This document shows positions 1 through 6,374 of a stretch of DNA of 34,981 nt, piece after piece. The notes under the pieces are model-generated. The model saw nothing but the letters and a program-made list of their open reading frames with translations, had not been told where the DNA came from and made no database searches. Made by a program: the position numbers and the translations under genes. Numbering within the stretch: position 1 is the first letter of the stretch; the number at the start of each line of letters is the position of its first letter. The stretch comes from a virus. The stretch lies in the IMG/VR virus record IMGVR_UViG_3300045999_005135, positions 1 through 34,981 of that record; one strand, given 5' to 3'.

Positions 1-60
1 GCCCATGGAAATTAGCATGTTACGGTAGCCTTCAAAAATTTTACAAAAGTTTCTACAATT

Positions 61-903
61 TTAATTTGCGATAAGATCAAATTGATGAGCGGCTGGAATT
101 TTATTTCCTTTTTGAATGTTTTCTTTCGCATTCAGTGGCCTCAAATTTGAAATGTGATTAACAAACATGCGCTGCCTTTCATCGCTCAGATCGAATGAAG
201 AGAGAGGAACTATATGATCAAGAGTCCAGAATGATCCGTAATTCTCCCATGTCATGCCACGAGTGAACTGTGATTCAATCCGGCGCTTCGCTTCTTCAAA
301 TGAACATCCCACATATTGCTCGGTTCGCATGTCCCGTTGCATTCGCATATGGAAACACATTCTTGATATTTGATTCCGAAGCAGACGCCTTGTCTTTTGA
401 ATTGGTGTCTTGTGATCAGATTCGTATGTTCTCTTTGGGGCTCTTCTAATCTTTAGGTTATTCCCAGGATCTACTGCATTTTGTCGAGATGAAAGGAATT
501 CGCGATTGCCTGCGACTTTACTGGTTCCCTTTGGATTGTAAACCCCAGCGCGGATCATTGTGATCCTGACAACAGGATGCTTCATCGCCATATTCCTTCC
601 AATCGCCTTTATCCCGAATCCTAATCCTTGCAAGCAAACCATACACGGAATCATCGGTTGTAATTTGGATTTATGCTTGACGTAGCAATCATGCGAGCAA
701 TAGGGCTGAGATTTTGTATTGCACTCAAATTGTTTTGAGCATCCCTTACACTTGGATTGGTAGACTGGGTAGATTCGAGCCTTGGCCTTCCCCCCTTCTT
801 TCCGTTCAGTCGAGACGATGCTGCCTTTTTCTTTGATGTCAAAGCTCCAAGAACTTTGCCGATGTTGATTTGCTGGTTGCAATGTGGGCATTTCATTAAA
901 CAT
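61..903 (-). CDS. HNH endonuclease, probably frameshifted at its N-terminus
   Basis: A 280-residue frame. The C-terminal part has a HNH-type core: WTLDHIVPL (Asp229, His230), NHISNLRPLN about 20 residues later, then KENIQKGNK with the last Asn. The centre has possible zinc ligands, Cys52, Cys55, Cys61, Cys69 and Cys73, plus a CMVC pair at 87-90. Phage HNH enzymes of this kind nick or cut DNA, as homing enzymes or beside packaging genes. The first 38 residues read like out-of-frame sequence, while the overlapping frame starting at 896 encodes a convincing N-terminus (CPHC zinc knuckle, KKGGRPR). The two frames meet at a six-G run (plus strand 790-795), so the natural product may start at 896 and change frame there, giving about 278 residues. 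The gene looks AT-richer than its neighbours (24 G+C of 60 in 361-420). Confidence 0.7.
   Translation of the reverse strand: MFNEMPTLQPANQHRQSSWSFDIKEKGSIVSTERKEGGKAKARIYPVYQSKCKGCSKQFECNTKSQPYCSHDCYVKHKSKLQPMIPCMVCLQGLGFGIKAIGRNMAMKHPVVRITMIRAGVYNPKGTSKVAGNREFLSSRQNAVDPGNNLKIRRAPKRTYESDHKTPIQKTRRLLRNQISRMCFHMRMQRDMRTEQYVGCSFEEAKRRIESQFTRGMTWENYGSFWTLDHIVPLSSFDLSDERQRMFVNHISNLRPLNAKENIQKGNKIPAAHQFDLIAN
790..896 (-). other. Alternative N-terminal segment of the HNH gene in the other frame
   Basis: The ATG at 896 opens a frame starting MKCPHCNQQINIGKVLG and running through NGKKGGRPR. This has the look of a real phage protein start: a CxxC knuckle, a basic stretch and the KGGRP motif also seen in the protein at 3411-3776. 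An AGGA lies 10 nt upstream of this ATG. The open frame continues to 651, but beyond the six-G run it loses protein-like character while the HNH frame gains it. A -1 shift on G GGG GGA, or one missing G in the assembly, would join the two. Confidence 0.55.
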
Positions 904-928
904 ATATCCTATCTGGTAGGATTGTCAA

Positions 929-1462
929 CTATTCCAACTCGCGATAGATTTTCATGATCGGCTCGAGTGCGATGCGGAGATTTTCTTTTTCGTCGTCGCG
1001 CCAGTCGCTGACAGGCTTTGCGGTCGTGAGATCAATCAGGCTCTTGTGTAGTTTGCCGGCATGAGCCAGCCACAGGCGACTTGGCCCCGTCGTGCGCTCC
1101 GGGTCGTTGGTCTCGCGGTTAGCCGAGCCTGGAGGCGGGAGCAACTCCGCGAACTGAAGACCGACGCGAGCAACATCGGACGGCCACAGGTCGAGGAGCA
1201 ACTGCTCTCGGTTGCGATACAAGAACACCGCCTTCTCTGCGTGATCCAAAGGTATGCCCAGCGATAGAATCCACTCTGGACGATTAACGACTTGCTCCTT
1301 GCCCAGCATGAGGAGCGACCCGCACTCGGCAAGGGCGTTGAGGGACTCACGTGCGCTGTGTTTGGCTTGGCTGGCGAGGAGTAGGGCTTCGGCATAGCGA
1401 GCCTTGGCTGCGGTCTCGATGGCTTCGAGGTTAGTTGGTTGGGTGTGGGTTACGATTTCCAT
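929..1462 (-). CDS. Hypothetical phage protein (177 aa)
   Basis: I do not recognise the family. The 177-residue protein is largely helical in composition, with an alanine- and leucine-rich N-terminal half (residues 12-60) and a more polar C-terminus ending MKIYRELE. It has no signal peptide or membrane segment and no visible catalytic motif. Its start overlaps the end of the HTH gene upstream by 32 bp, so the two are probably co-transcribed from the promoter near 1911-1938. No clear Shine-Dalgarno precedes the ATG, which follows an A-rich stretch. Confidence 0.7.
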   Translation of the reverse strand: MEIVTHTQPTNLEAIETAAKARYAEALLLASQAKHSARESLNALAECGSLLMLGKEQVVNRPEWILSLGIPLDHAEKAVFLYRNREQLLLDLWPSDVARVGLQFAELLPPPGSANRETNDPERTTGPSRLWLAHAGKLHKSLIDLTTAKPVSDWRDDEKENLRIALEPIMKIYRELE

Positions 1463-1841
1463 TTGTTTTTTTGTATGTATTTTTTGCTTGCTCTGTCTTG
1501 AGTGCGGCTGATGGCGGGAGTCCCGTCTCGTTGAGATAGTTGGTGGCGACCTTGGAGATCGCTTGCTTGGTGCAGCCCAGATCGCGTGCGACCTCGAGCA
1601 TACTCCTCCCCGCTGTCATGGGATGCCCGAGGGCGAAAGCCACGCCCCAGAGCGTTCTGGAGCGCCAGTAGCCATGCTCTGCAAAGAAGGTCAGGAAATG
1701 ATTAAGCGTATGCATCATTGATTCCGCTGCGCGTCGGTGGCTGGTGACTGGCTCAGATGTCGGCGTGCCGTCGCAGTGAGCTGCGTAGTCCACGGTGTAG
1801 CTCGCCTCGTCGAATTCCGCTGGGTCGCGCTCGTCTTGCAT
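1431..1841 (-). CDS. Helix-turn-helix DNA-binding protein
   Basis: A 136-residue protein with a likely helix-turn-helix at about residues 78-103 (SMLEVARDLGCTKQAISKVA), resembling sigma region 4 or small phage regulators. Residues 41-70 are helical and aromatic; the C-terminus is basic and Asn-rich. It is the first gene after the 150-bp intergenic region at 1842-1995, which carries a promoter candidate inside an inverted repeat and two copies of a 13-bp repeat, so it may control its own promoter (inference). The ATG at 1841 lacks an obvious ribosome binding site; an internal Met-Met at residues 42-43 is an alternative start. Confidence 0.65.
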   Translation of the reverse strand: MQDERDPAEFDEASYTVDYAAHCDGTPTSEPVTSHRRAAESMMHTLNHFLTFFAEHGYWRSRTLWGVAFALGHPMTAGRSMLEVARDLGCTKQAISKVATNYLNETGLPPSAALKTEQAKNTYKKTNGNRNPHPTN

Positions 1842-1889
1842 CGAAGGGAGTTGTCGCCTGACGAGGTGAGGATTGCAAAAAGTATTTCT

Positions 1890-1965
1890 CTCCGCCCCCT
1901 GAAACAGACTATCTTAACAATGCTAAGAACAATGTTAAGATTCTCAGTTATACTCCGCCCCCTGA
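1890..1965 (-). promoter_or_regulatory. Promoter candidate flanked by repeated operator-like 13-mers
   Basis: On the minus strand TTAACA (1938-1933), a 16-nt spacer and TAAGAT (1916-1911) form a sigma70-like promoter reading toward the HTH gene. Both boxes lie in the arms of a 9-bp inverted repeat (1911-1919 and 1933-1941). Two identical copies of the plus-strand 13-mer CTCCGCCCCCTGA flank it at 1890-1902 and 1953-1965, with starts 63 bp apart. Repeats and dyad are directly visible; promoter and operator roles are inferred. Confidence 0.45.
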
Positions 1966-1992
1966 CCATTTTGTTAGAGTCGACAAAATGGT
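1965..1992 (-). other. Stem-loop just after the helicase gene
   Basis: Perfect 10-bp arms (1965-1974 and 1983-1992) around an 8-nt loop, starting 3 nt past the helicase stop codon. The stem is AT-rich and no U-tract follows it, so it is a weak terminator candidate and may instead be an operator or an mRNA-end structure. Confidence 0.4.
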
Positions 1993-1995
1993 TTG

Positions 1996-3258
1996 TCATT
2001 TCACCGCCCGATCGACAAAGCGAGATATGCCGCCTTGCATCAGCACCGGCGCAGAGACGTGCCGTTCTCCGTTTCGGTTTTTTTGCAGGATGATTTCGAC
2101 GTCGGGCGCGTTGGCGTGATCAATGTTGAGGACGTAGTCGGCGTGGTGTCCGATCGCTTTTGACTCGCGCAACTCCCCGTCCTTGTTGAGTTGCGATGCG
2201 GTGAGGACGCAAATGTTGAGTTGCAAGGCGAGAAGTTTGAGCCTGCGGACGACTTCGTTGACCTGTTGTTCCCGGGTCTCGCTTTTGCTGTCCGCCGATG
2301 GCGAGCAGAGCTGCACGTAGTCCACGACGATCCAATCCAGTCCGGCACGCTTGGTTTGCCGACAAAGGTTTTCGATGGACTCGATGTCGCTGAGATGGTC
2401 AATGACGGTAATCGGCAGTCGAGAGATCGCAGCGATCCCTGCCATCATCCCCTGGCTGTGTTGGGTGTTCGGTTTTTCGAACGCCGACGCGCACCGCCAT
2501 CCACTCTGACAGGCGACAAGTCGGGCGAGCACCTGCACGACACTCATCTCAAGGCTGAATATGATGCCCGTCTTTGCGTTTGCAGCCCCGCAGAGCGCAG
2601 TTTGCAGCAAAGCAATGGACTTACCCCCCGAAGTCTCGCTGGCGAACACAGCGAGCGTCCCACGCTCAAACCCACCGTTAAGCTTTTGATCGAGGCCGCG
2701 AATGTTGGTCGAGAACCGTTCCGGCGGATCTATCTTTTCCAGTTCGGCAATCAACATCTCGCACTGTTGCTTGATCGTTGCGGCCTGCACGACCTCGTCG
2801 TCGTTGTCGGTCAGGTGCTGTGCCAGGCTCGACAAGTCGGCACGCATGCCACTGATGTCATCTTTGCTCTCAGCCAACTTCACCATCGCCCGGCGATATC
2901 GGCGAGCCTTGAGCAGATCTTGCCGAAACTCCAATGCCGTTGGGATGTCGCGGCTCGGGTAGGACGTGAAAAGTTCCGTGACGTTGAGATATCCCCCGGC
3001 GGCTTCGATGTGGTTTTTTTCTTCGAGCACCGACTGGAGTCGGAAAATGTCGGCAGTGTGCCCTTGGTGGTGGCACTCCTTTGCAGCTGACAGAATGACT
3101 CGGTGGCTGTGCTCGAAAAATAAATCTGCGTCCCATCGCGCCGCGTCAAGAGCGTCGTAGTTTTGGAGCAGGATCGACAGGGCCGCTTTTTCCGCAGTCG
3201 GTGCTTTTGGCACCGCGCTTTTTGGCTCTGGTATTTCGTTTCGTTTTAGCGTCGGCAT
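1996..3258 (-). CDS. dnaB: DnaB-type replicative helicase
   Basis: A 420-residue replicative helicase of the DnaB family, expected to unwind DNA ahead of the phage replication fork as a hexamer. An N-terminal DnaB_N-like helical domain spans about residues 20-110, then a RecA-like ATPase domain. The Walker A is SETSGGKS (207-214), with Ser in place of the usual Gly or Ala at its first position. The Walker B is WIVVDYVQL (309-317), and ILQKNRNGE (390-398) matches the DnaB C-terminal QxRNG motif. Length fits the family. The gene follows the iteron-bearing intergenic region and the winged-helix replication protein, which supports a replication module. No strong Shine-Dalgarno precedes the ATG. 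Confidence 0.92.
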   Translation of the reverse strand: MPTLKRNEIPEPKSAVPKAPTAEKAALSILLQNYDALDAARWDADLFFEHSHRVILSAAKECHHQGHTADIFRLQSVLEEKNHIEAAGGYLNVTELFTSYPSRDIPTALEFRQDLLKARRYRRAMVKLAESKDDISGMRADLSSLAQHLTDNDDEVVQAATIKQQCEMLIAELEKIDPPERFSTNIRGLDQKLNGGFERGTLAVFASETSGGKSIALLQTALCGAANAKTGIIFSLEMSVVQVLARLVACQSGWRCASAFEKPNTQHSQGMMAGIAAISRLPITVIDHLSDIESIENLCRQTKRAGLDWIVVDYVQLCSPSADSKSETREQQVNEVVRRLKLLALQLNICVLTASQLNKDGELRESKAIGHHADYVLNIDHANAPDVEIILQKNRNGERHVSAPVLMQGGISRFVDRAVK

Positions 3259-3281
3259 TTTCGGTGTTCTTTTCTGGTCTG

Positions 3282-3320
3282 GAGGCGTAGCCTCTCGCCG
3301 AAGGCGGGAGAGGCGTAGCC
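3282..3320. repeat. Short element: direct repeats around an imperfect hairpin
   Basis: GAGGCGTAGCC occurs at 3282-3292 and again at 3310-3320. Between them CCTCTC..GCC GAA GGC..GAGAGG folds into an imperfect hairpin with a small bulge. It lies in the helicase leader, 24-62 nt upstream of the start codon. It could regulate translation or be a short mobile repeat; similar GGCTACGCC-rich palindromic repeats are known to me from some cyanobacterial genomes, but I cannot confirm a relation. Confidence 0.45.
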
Positions 3321-3326
3321 ATACTC

Positions 3327-3348
3327 GATAGAGTATATCTACTCTATC
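3327..3348. promoter_or_regulatory. Palindromic operator-like site
   Basis: A perfect inverted repeat, GATAGAGTA (3327-3335) and TACTCTATC (3340-3348), around a 4-nt centre. On the minus strand it contains TATACT, which could be a -10 box for the helicase, but I find no good -35 box at the right distance. It is a likely protein-binding site. Confidence 0.4.
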
Positions 3349-3367
3349 TAAGCCAGTGATGGTTAGT

Positions 3368-3411
3368 GTTGGGTTACGGTTGGGTTATCGTTGGGTTTCA
3401 GTTGGGTTTTT
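3368..3411. repeat. Four 11-bp iterons, putative replication origin
   Basis: Four tandem units of exactly 11 bp start at 3368, 3379, 3390 and 3401. Each begins GTTGGGTT and differs only in its last three bases (AACCCAAC on the minus strand). The period is about one helical turn, so bound proteins would lie on one face of the helix. The array sits between the winged-helix replication protein and the DnaB-type helicase, which is where phage and plasmid origin iterons are often found. The repeat is seen directly; the origin role is inferred. Confidence 0.6.
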
Positions 3412-3776
3412 TAGAGCTTAAAAGGCGAGCGTTTTTTCAATGACTTAGGCTCGCTACTTTTAGGTCGCCCACCCTTCGATCCGTTCTCCTTATTCGCAAA
3501 TAGACGCTTGTTTTGATCCTGCCACTGGTGCATTATCAACGCATCTCCGTCCCTGCGCGCAAACCCACTTTCGGTCAGCGCATGCTCTAATACCATCGGA
3601 TCGCCGTCCCAGTCTGCGATTGCTGCGACAATTTCCGGTGACTTGTCAAGCCTCTCGCTTCGCCGAAACTGGCATTGCGACCACAATTTGATCAGGCTAA
3701 AGACTCCGGCGTGACCGGCAAGCCGGAGCAAAATTTTGGTCTTGTAGTGGTCTGGAAAGTCAGGTGACAGGATCAT
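3411..3776 (-). CDS. Winged-helix replication protein (replisome-organizer-like)
   Basis: A 121-residue protein whose first 90 residues resemble the N-terminal winged-helix domain of phage replisome organizer or DnaD-like proteins: a DFPDHYKTKILLRLAG start, a middle with DWDGDP, and an ALTESGFARRDGD turn followed by HQWQDQNK. It then has NGSKGGRPK and a short basic tail. Family members are often longer, with a C-terminal helicase-loading region; here the gene stops right after the basic linker, at the iteron array. It may bind the iterons and recruit the helicase (inference). Its start overlaps the previous stop as ATGA. Confidence 0.65.
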   Translation of the reverse strand: MILSPDFPDHYKTKILLRLAGHAGVFSLIKLWSQCQFRRSERLDKSPEIVAAIADWDGDPMVLEHALTESGFARRDGDALIMHQWQDQNKRLFANKENGSKGGRPKSSEPKSLKKRSPFKL

Positions 3777-4075
3777 GTTTTGCTCCCCAATGCCCGGGTT
3801 GCGATCCTCCTCAGCTCACAGGCAGTGTGCCACCGAGCTGCCTCAATCTCCTGCAATACCGCCCTCGCCTGATCGCGTTCTAAGATCAAATCGGTTATGA
3901 CCCTCTGTTGAGCAAGCACAACCTCCCGCGAGGCCAACGCCTCCCTCGCCTCGTCGCGCTCGCGCTCCAGCTTGCGTGCAAAATTAACATGCACGACTTG
4001 CGTCGGCATTACGTTTCCTCTAATAAGCCCTTCGTGTTGAGACGCATCTGTCTCTGGTGTAAGTCGCTCGCTCAT
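3773..4075 (-). CDS. Small coiled-coil phage protein
   Basis: A 100-residue protein starting MSERLTPETDASQ, then VHVNFARKLERERDEAREAL and a long charged helix likely to form a coiled coil (about residues 32-85). Proteins with this TPxTDA plus FARKLERERDEAR pattern are common small phage proteins of unknown function. It overlaps both neighbours by ATGA, so it is translationally coupled in the early operon. Confidence 0.7.
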   Translation of the reverse strand: MSERLTPETDASQHEGLIRGNVMPTQVVHVNFARKLERERDEAREALASREVVLAQQRVITDLILERDQARAVLQEIEAARWHTACELRRIATRALGSKT

Positions 4076-4257
4076 TTTTTTGCCTTTGTAAACCAGTTCG
4101 GAAAATGCCCAAAGTCTCTTGGCTCGGTCACATTGTTATTTTTTCCGCAGACATCGCACTTGCCGTAATGCCAAGTCGATATGCGTGGTGATTTCCTGCC
4201 GTGCAGGGCGCCGCACGTCCAGCACGTCCAGGCTGGATAATCTTGTTTTATTGTCAT
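4072..4257 (-). CDS. Small zinc-ribbon protein
   Basis: A 61-residue protein beginning MTIKQDYPAWTCWTCG. Two CxxC pairs, CWTC and CDVC, about 25 residues apart suggest a zinc ribbon. The start at 4257 is preferred over the upstream in-frame one because it forms an ATGA overlap with the preceding gene. Function unknown; nucleic-acid binding is possible. Confidence 0.65.
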   Translation of the reverse strand: MTIKQDYPAWTCWTCGALHGRKSPRISTWHYGKCDVCGKNNNVTEPRDFGHFPNWFTKAKK

Positions 4258-4502
4258 GATAGTGCTTTCTGTCTGATCTTCTTCGATGGCAGCACCACGC
4301 CGGCCGCATCGCCTAATGCTTCGCATAGGTCTCCGTAAAATCTTGAGTTTAGAAATACAATCGCACTGCGTTGATTGATCTCTCTGTGCTCGTTTAGGCT
4401 TTTGCTTTCATAGACCGTGTCGTTTCGAGCGTCGAAGACCGCCTGTTGAATCATCGCGCAGAGCAGTTCGCGAGTGAAGAGTATTTCGTTGTCGTATTTC
4501 AT
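4254..4502 (-). CDS. Hypothetical phage protein (82 aa)
   Basis: An 82-residue soluble protein of unknown function. The centre, SAIVFLNSRFYGDLCEALG, resembles a segment found in small phage-encoded proteins near replication genes. It has no signal or membrane segment. It overlaps the zinc-ribbon gene by ATGA. The 54 bp upstream contain no gene. Confidence 0.6.
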   Translation of the reverse strand: MKYDNEILFTRELLCAMIQQAVFDARNDTVYESKSLNEHREINQRSAIVFLNSRFYGDLCEALGDAAGVVLPSKKIRQKALS

Positions 4503-4556
4503 ATTTGATAAAGGTTCGCACAGATCACGATCCAGTTGGTAATTTTAGCAAGCATG

Positions 4557-4838
4557 TTAAAACCTTGAATAAGGGTCTTCTCTAAATGCTTTTTCTATTT
4601 CTGAGATTTTTCTCAGTTCTGTTAGTGTGGATTTAAGATCAAATCCCTCATTTTCAAGAAGAAAAATAGCTTCTGTAATTAATGATAGGACTTGCTTTTG
4701 AGATGTTTTCCCTCCTTGTCTTGCTTCAAGCCAAAGTGGAAAACGAAGGCTGTCTTTCGCACCGGGCCCAATCCCTTTTTCAATACGAAATTCTTTGGTC
4801 TCGTTATTCCAGTAAACACGTGCATCTTTTATATTCAT
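4557..4838 (-). CDS. Hypothetical phage protein (93 aa)
   Basis: A 93-residue protein starting MNIKDARVYWNNETKEFRIE. I do not recognise it. The first half looks beta-rich, and the second (QKQVLSLITEAIFLLENEG) helical. The frame stays open to a GTG at 4874, but the ATG at 4838 gives a more natural start. It is AT-rich compared with the adjoining SSB-like gene. Confidence 0.6.
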   Translation of the reverse strand: MNIKDARVYWNNETKEFRIEKGIGPGAKDSLRFPLWLEARQGGKTSQKQVLSLITEAIFLLENEGFDLKSTLTELRKISEIEKAFREDPYSRF

Positions 4839-4885
4839 AATTTGTATGCGCGTATCCCGCCGCGCCCCGGTCACTAAGGTTTAGG

Positions 4886-5365
4886 TCAAAACGGAATCTC
4901 GTCGTTGTCTTCGACTGCCGTTACGACAGCTTGTTTCTTCGCGACCATCTTAGACTTACCGTCCAAGAATCCTTCGCGCTCGTCTCCGAAAATCCAACGC
5001 TCGATGGTGTTGAATTTGTGGTCAGGGTTCGTCTGCCCTGGCTCCTCACCGATCAGAGCAACGCCTGTCGCTCCGATCAGATTGATCGCATCGACATCGA
5101 TGTCCTCTCCGGGTATTGTTGCCCGTCCGATAGACGCAAGGAATTGATCGATTTTCCAAGCCGCCTTGGCAGTAAATACTAAGTGATCCCAGACCTCTGG
5201 GCCTGCGGAGCCGTCTGGCATCAGGATTTTGCAGACGAGTTTGATCATCGCATTTCCGTTTTGGCTTGTTTTGTCGGCTGCACTCGCAACCTCCATTTTG
5301 TAAACGCCAGGCTCTACGTAGTAGATACCGGCCTGTTTTAGTTCGCTTGATTTGTATGTTGGCAT
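4886..5365 (-). CDS. Phage single-stranded DNA-binding protein (DUF669-like)
   Basis: A 159-residue protein matching the DUF669/phage SSB type: a compact domain with VYKMEVASA (22-30), QNGNAMIKLVCKI (35-47) and VWDHLVFTAKAAWKIDQFL (58-76), then a flexible tail ending EDNDEIPF. An acidic tail closing in IPF is the protein-interaction tip of bacterial SSB. It probably coats single-stranded DNA and recruits replication and recombination partners. It lies in a set with the Cas4-like nuclease and the Sak4-like ATPase. The start MPTYKSSELKQ at 5365 is chosen because the longer frame has an unlikely N-terminus. Confidence 0.8.
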   Translation of the reverse strand: MPTYKSSELKQAGIYYVEPGVYKMEVASAADKTSQNGNAMIKLVCKILMPDGSAGPEVWDHLVFTAKAAWKIDQFLASIGRATIPGEDIDVDAINLIGATGVALIGEEPGQTNPDHKFNTIERWIFGDEREGFLDGKSKMVAKKQAVVTAVEDNDEIPF

Positions 5366-5366
5366 T

Positions 5367-6374
5367 TTAGTTTTTCTTTTTGATTTGGCGCATTGCTTTT
5401 GTGCCTGGAGCGCTTTTAACCAGGTTGTGGGGATTCTCGATTTGCAACTCTTGTGCAAATTCGAGAAATTTCTCTGCCGACATTTTCCCTCCCCCAGCGA
5501 GAAATGCGGTTTCCGGATCGAGTTGACCAGCGACCATCAATGCCGTCTCTGGCTCGATGTATTGCCGATCCTTCGGATTGGTCAGTGCCCATCCGTCGAT
5601 CTTCTCTCCTTCATCCAGACGAGCACGTAGCGCGTCTGTAAGAGACTCGCCAAATTCCTTGACGAAGAATTTGTATCGGCTTACAAAATCCGCGTGTTGA
5701 TGCGGATCGGCAAGAATCCGGTCGCGGATGATGGTAAGGGAGTCTCCATTAACTGCGCTGACATCAGCCAGTGCCGCCTTGCTCTGGACAACGAGCGCCT
5801 TGCAGGTGTCCTTGTTCGCGCACCAGTCGCAATACTCGCAGGGTGTTGGCTTCGCGTGAACCCACGTCGCGCGGTCGATTGCTCTCCGTGTGATTTTCTC
5901 TGCCTCCTCGATTGTAAATTCGTAGGTGCGCACAAGGCGCTGATCCACGAAAATAATGTGCGCCACCCAGAAGTCGGCAAAGTATCGCTCCATGCATGCC
6001 CAGCTGTATGCTGCGGCCTGCGCAAGATAGTCCCGCACCTGCCCTGTTTTTACATCTGCCAGCCACCCTCCGTCAACGCAGAGTGCATCCGCCGTGCCGA
6101 CCCTGCTGAGAGCAGGCACGGACATAGCAAGGTGCGTCTCGCGGCATTCGATGTCGTGGTCTCCGGCCAATTCGAGCAGCTTGTGGACTCCCCACATCAC
6201 GGTCTCTTTCTCATCTTCCGGCATCGGCTCGTGATCTATAATAATGTGGATGCGGTCGCGTATCCACCGATCAACTCGCGTTCCGCGCTCCGCAGCCGGA
6301 CTCGTCGTCCACTGCGAGACATAGACAGGACAGCCTTCGAGCTTCGGGAGCATGCTTGGTGACAGCTCCTTCAT
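5367..6374 (-). CDS. DUF2800/Cas4-like PD-(D/E)XK nuclease
   Basis: A 335-residue protein with the signature of phage DUF2800 exonucleases related to Cas4 and RecB. GTADAL (93-98) supplies the first catalytic Asp (96). WLADVKTG (104-111) is the D-x-K motif (Asp107, Lys109), followed by QAAAYSWA (119-126). A cysteine cluster CEYCDWCANKDTC (179-191), with Cys15 near the start, suggests an iron-sulfur cluster. The likely role is DNA end resection for phage recombination. It starts with an ATGA overlap behind the Sak4-like ATPase and precedes the SSB gene by one base, which fits one recombination unit. Confidence 0.8.
   Translation of the reverse strand: MKELSPSMLPKLEGCPVYVSQWTTSPAAERGTRVDRWIRDRIHIIIDHEPMPEDEKETVMWGVHKLLELAGDHDIECRETHLAMSVPALSRVGTADALCVDGGWLADVKTGQVRDYLAQAAAYSWACMERYFADFWVAHIIFVDQRLVRTYEFTIEEAEKITRRAIDRATWVHAKPTPCEYCDWCANKDTCKALVVQSKAALADVSAVNGDSLTIIRDRILADPHQHADFVSRYKFFVKEFGESLTDALRARLDEGEKIDGWALTNPKDRQYIEPETALMVAGQLDPETAFLAGGGKMSAEKFLEFAQELQIENPHNLVKSAPGTKAMRQIKKKN

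Noticed and set aside
1430-1452. GTTGGTTGGGTGTGGGTT resembling the iterons
   Set aside because: The spacing is irregular, it lies within coding sequence of two genes, and it does not form an 11-bp array.
2191-3090. Plus-strand 299-residue open frame
   Set aside because: It lies opposite the DnaB-type helicase, whose motifs are intact, and has no recognisable domain or ribosome binding context.
5694-6362. Plus-strand 222-residue open frame
   Set aside because: It is opposite the Cas4-like nuclease gene, whose catalytic and cysteine motifs are in order. No independent support.
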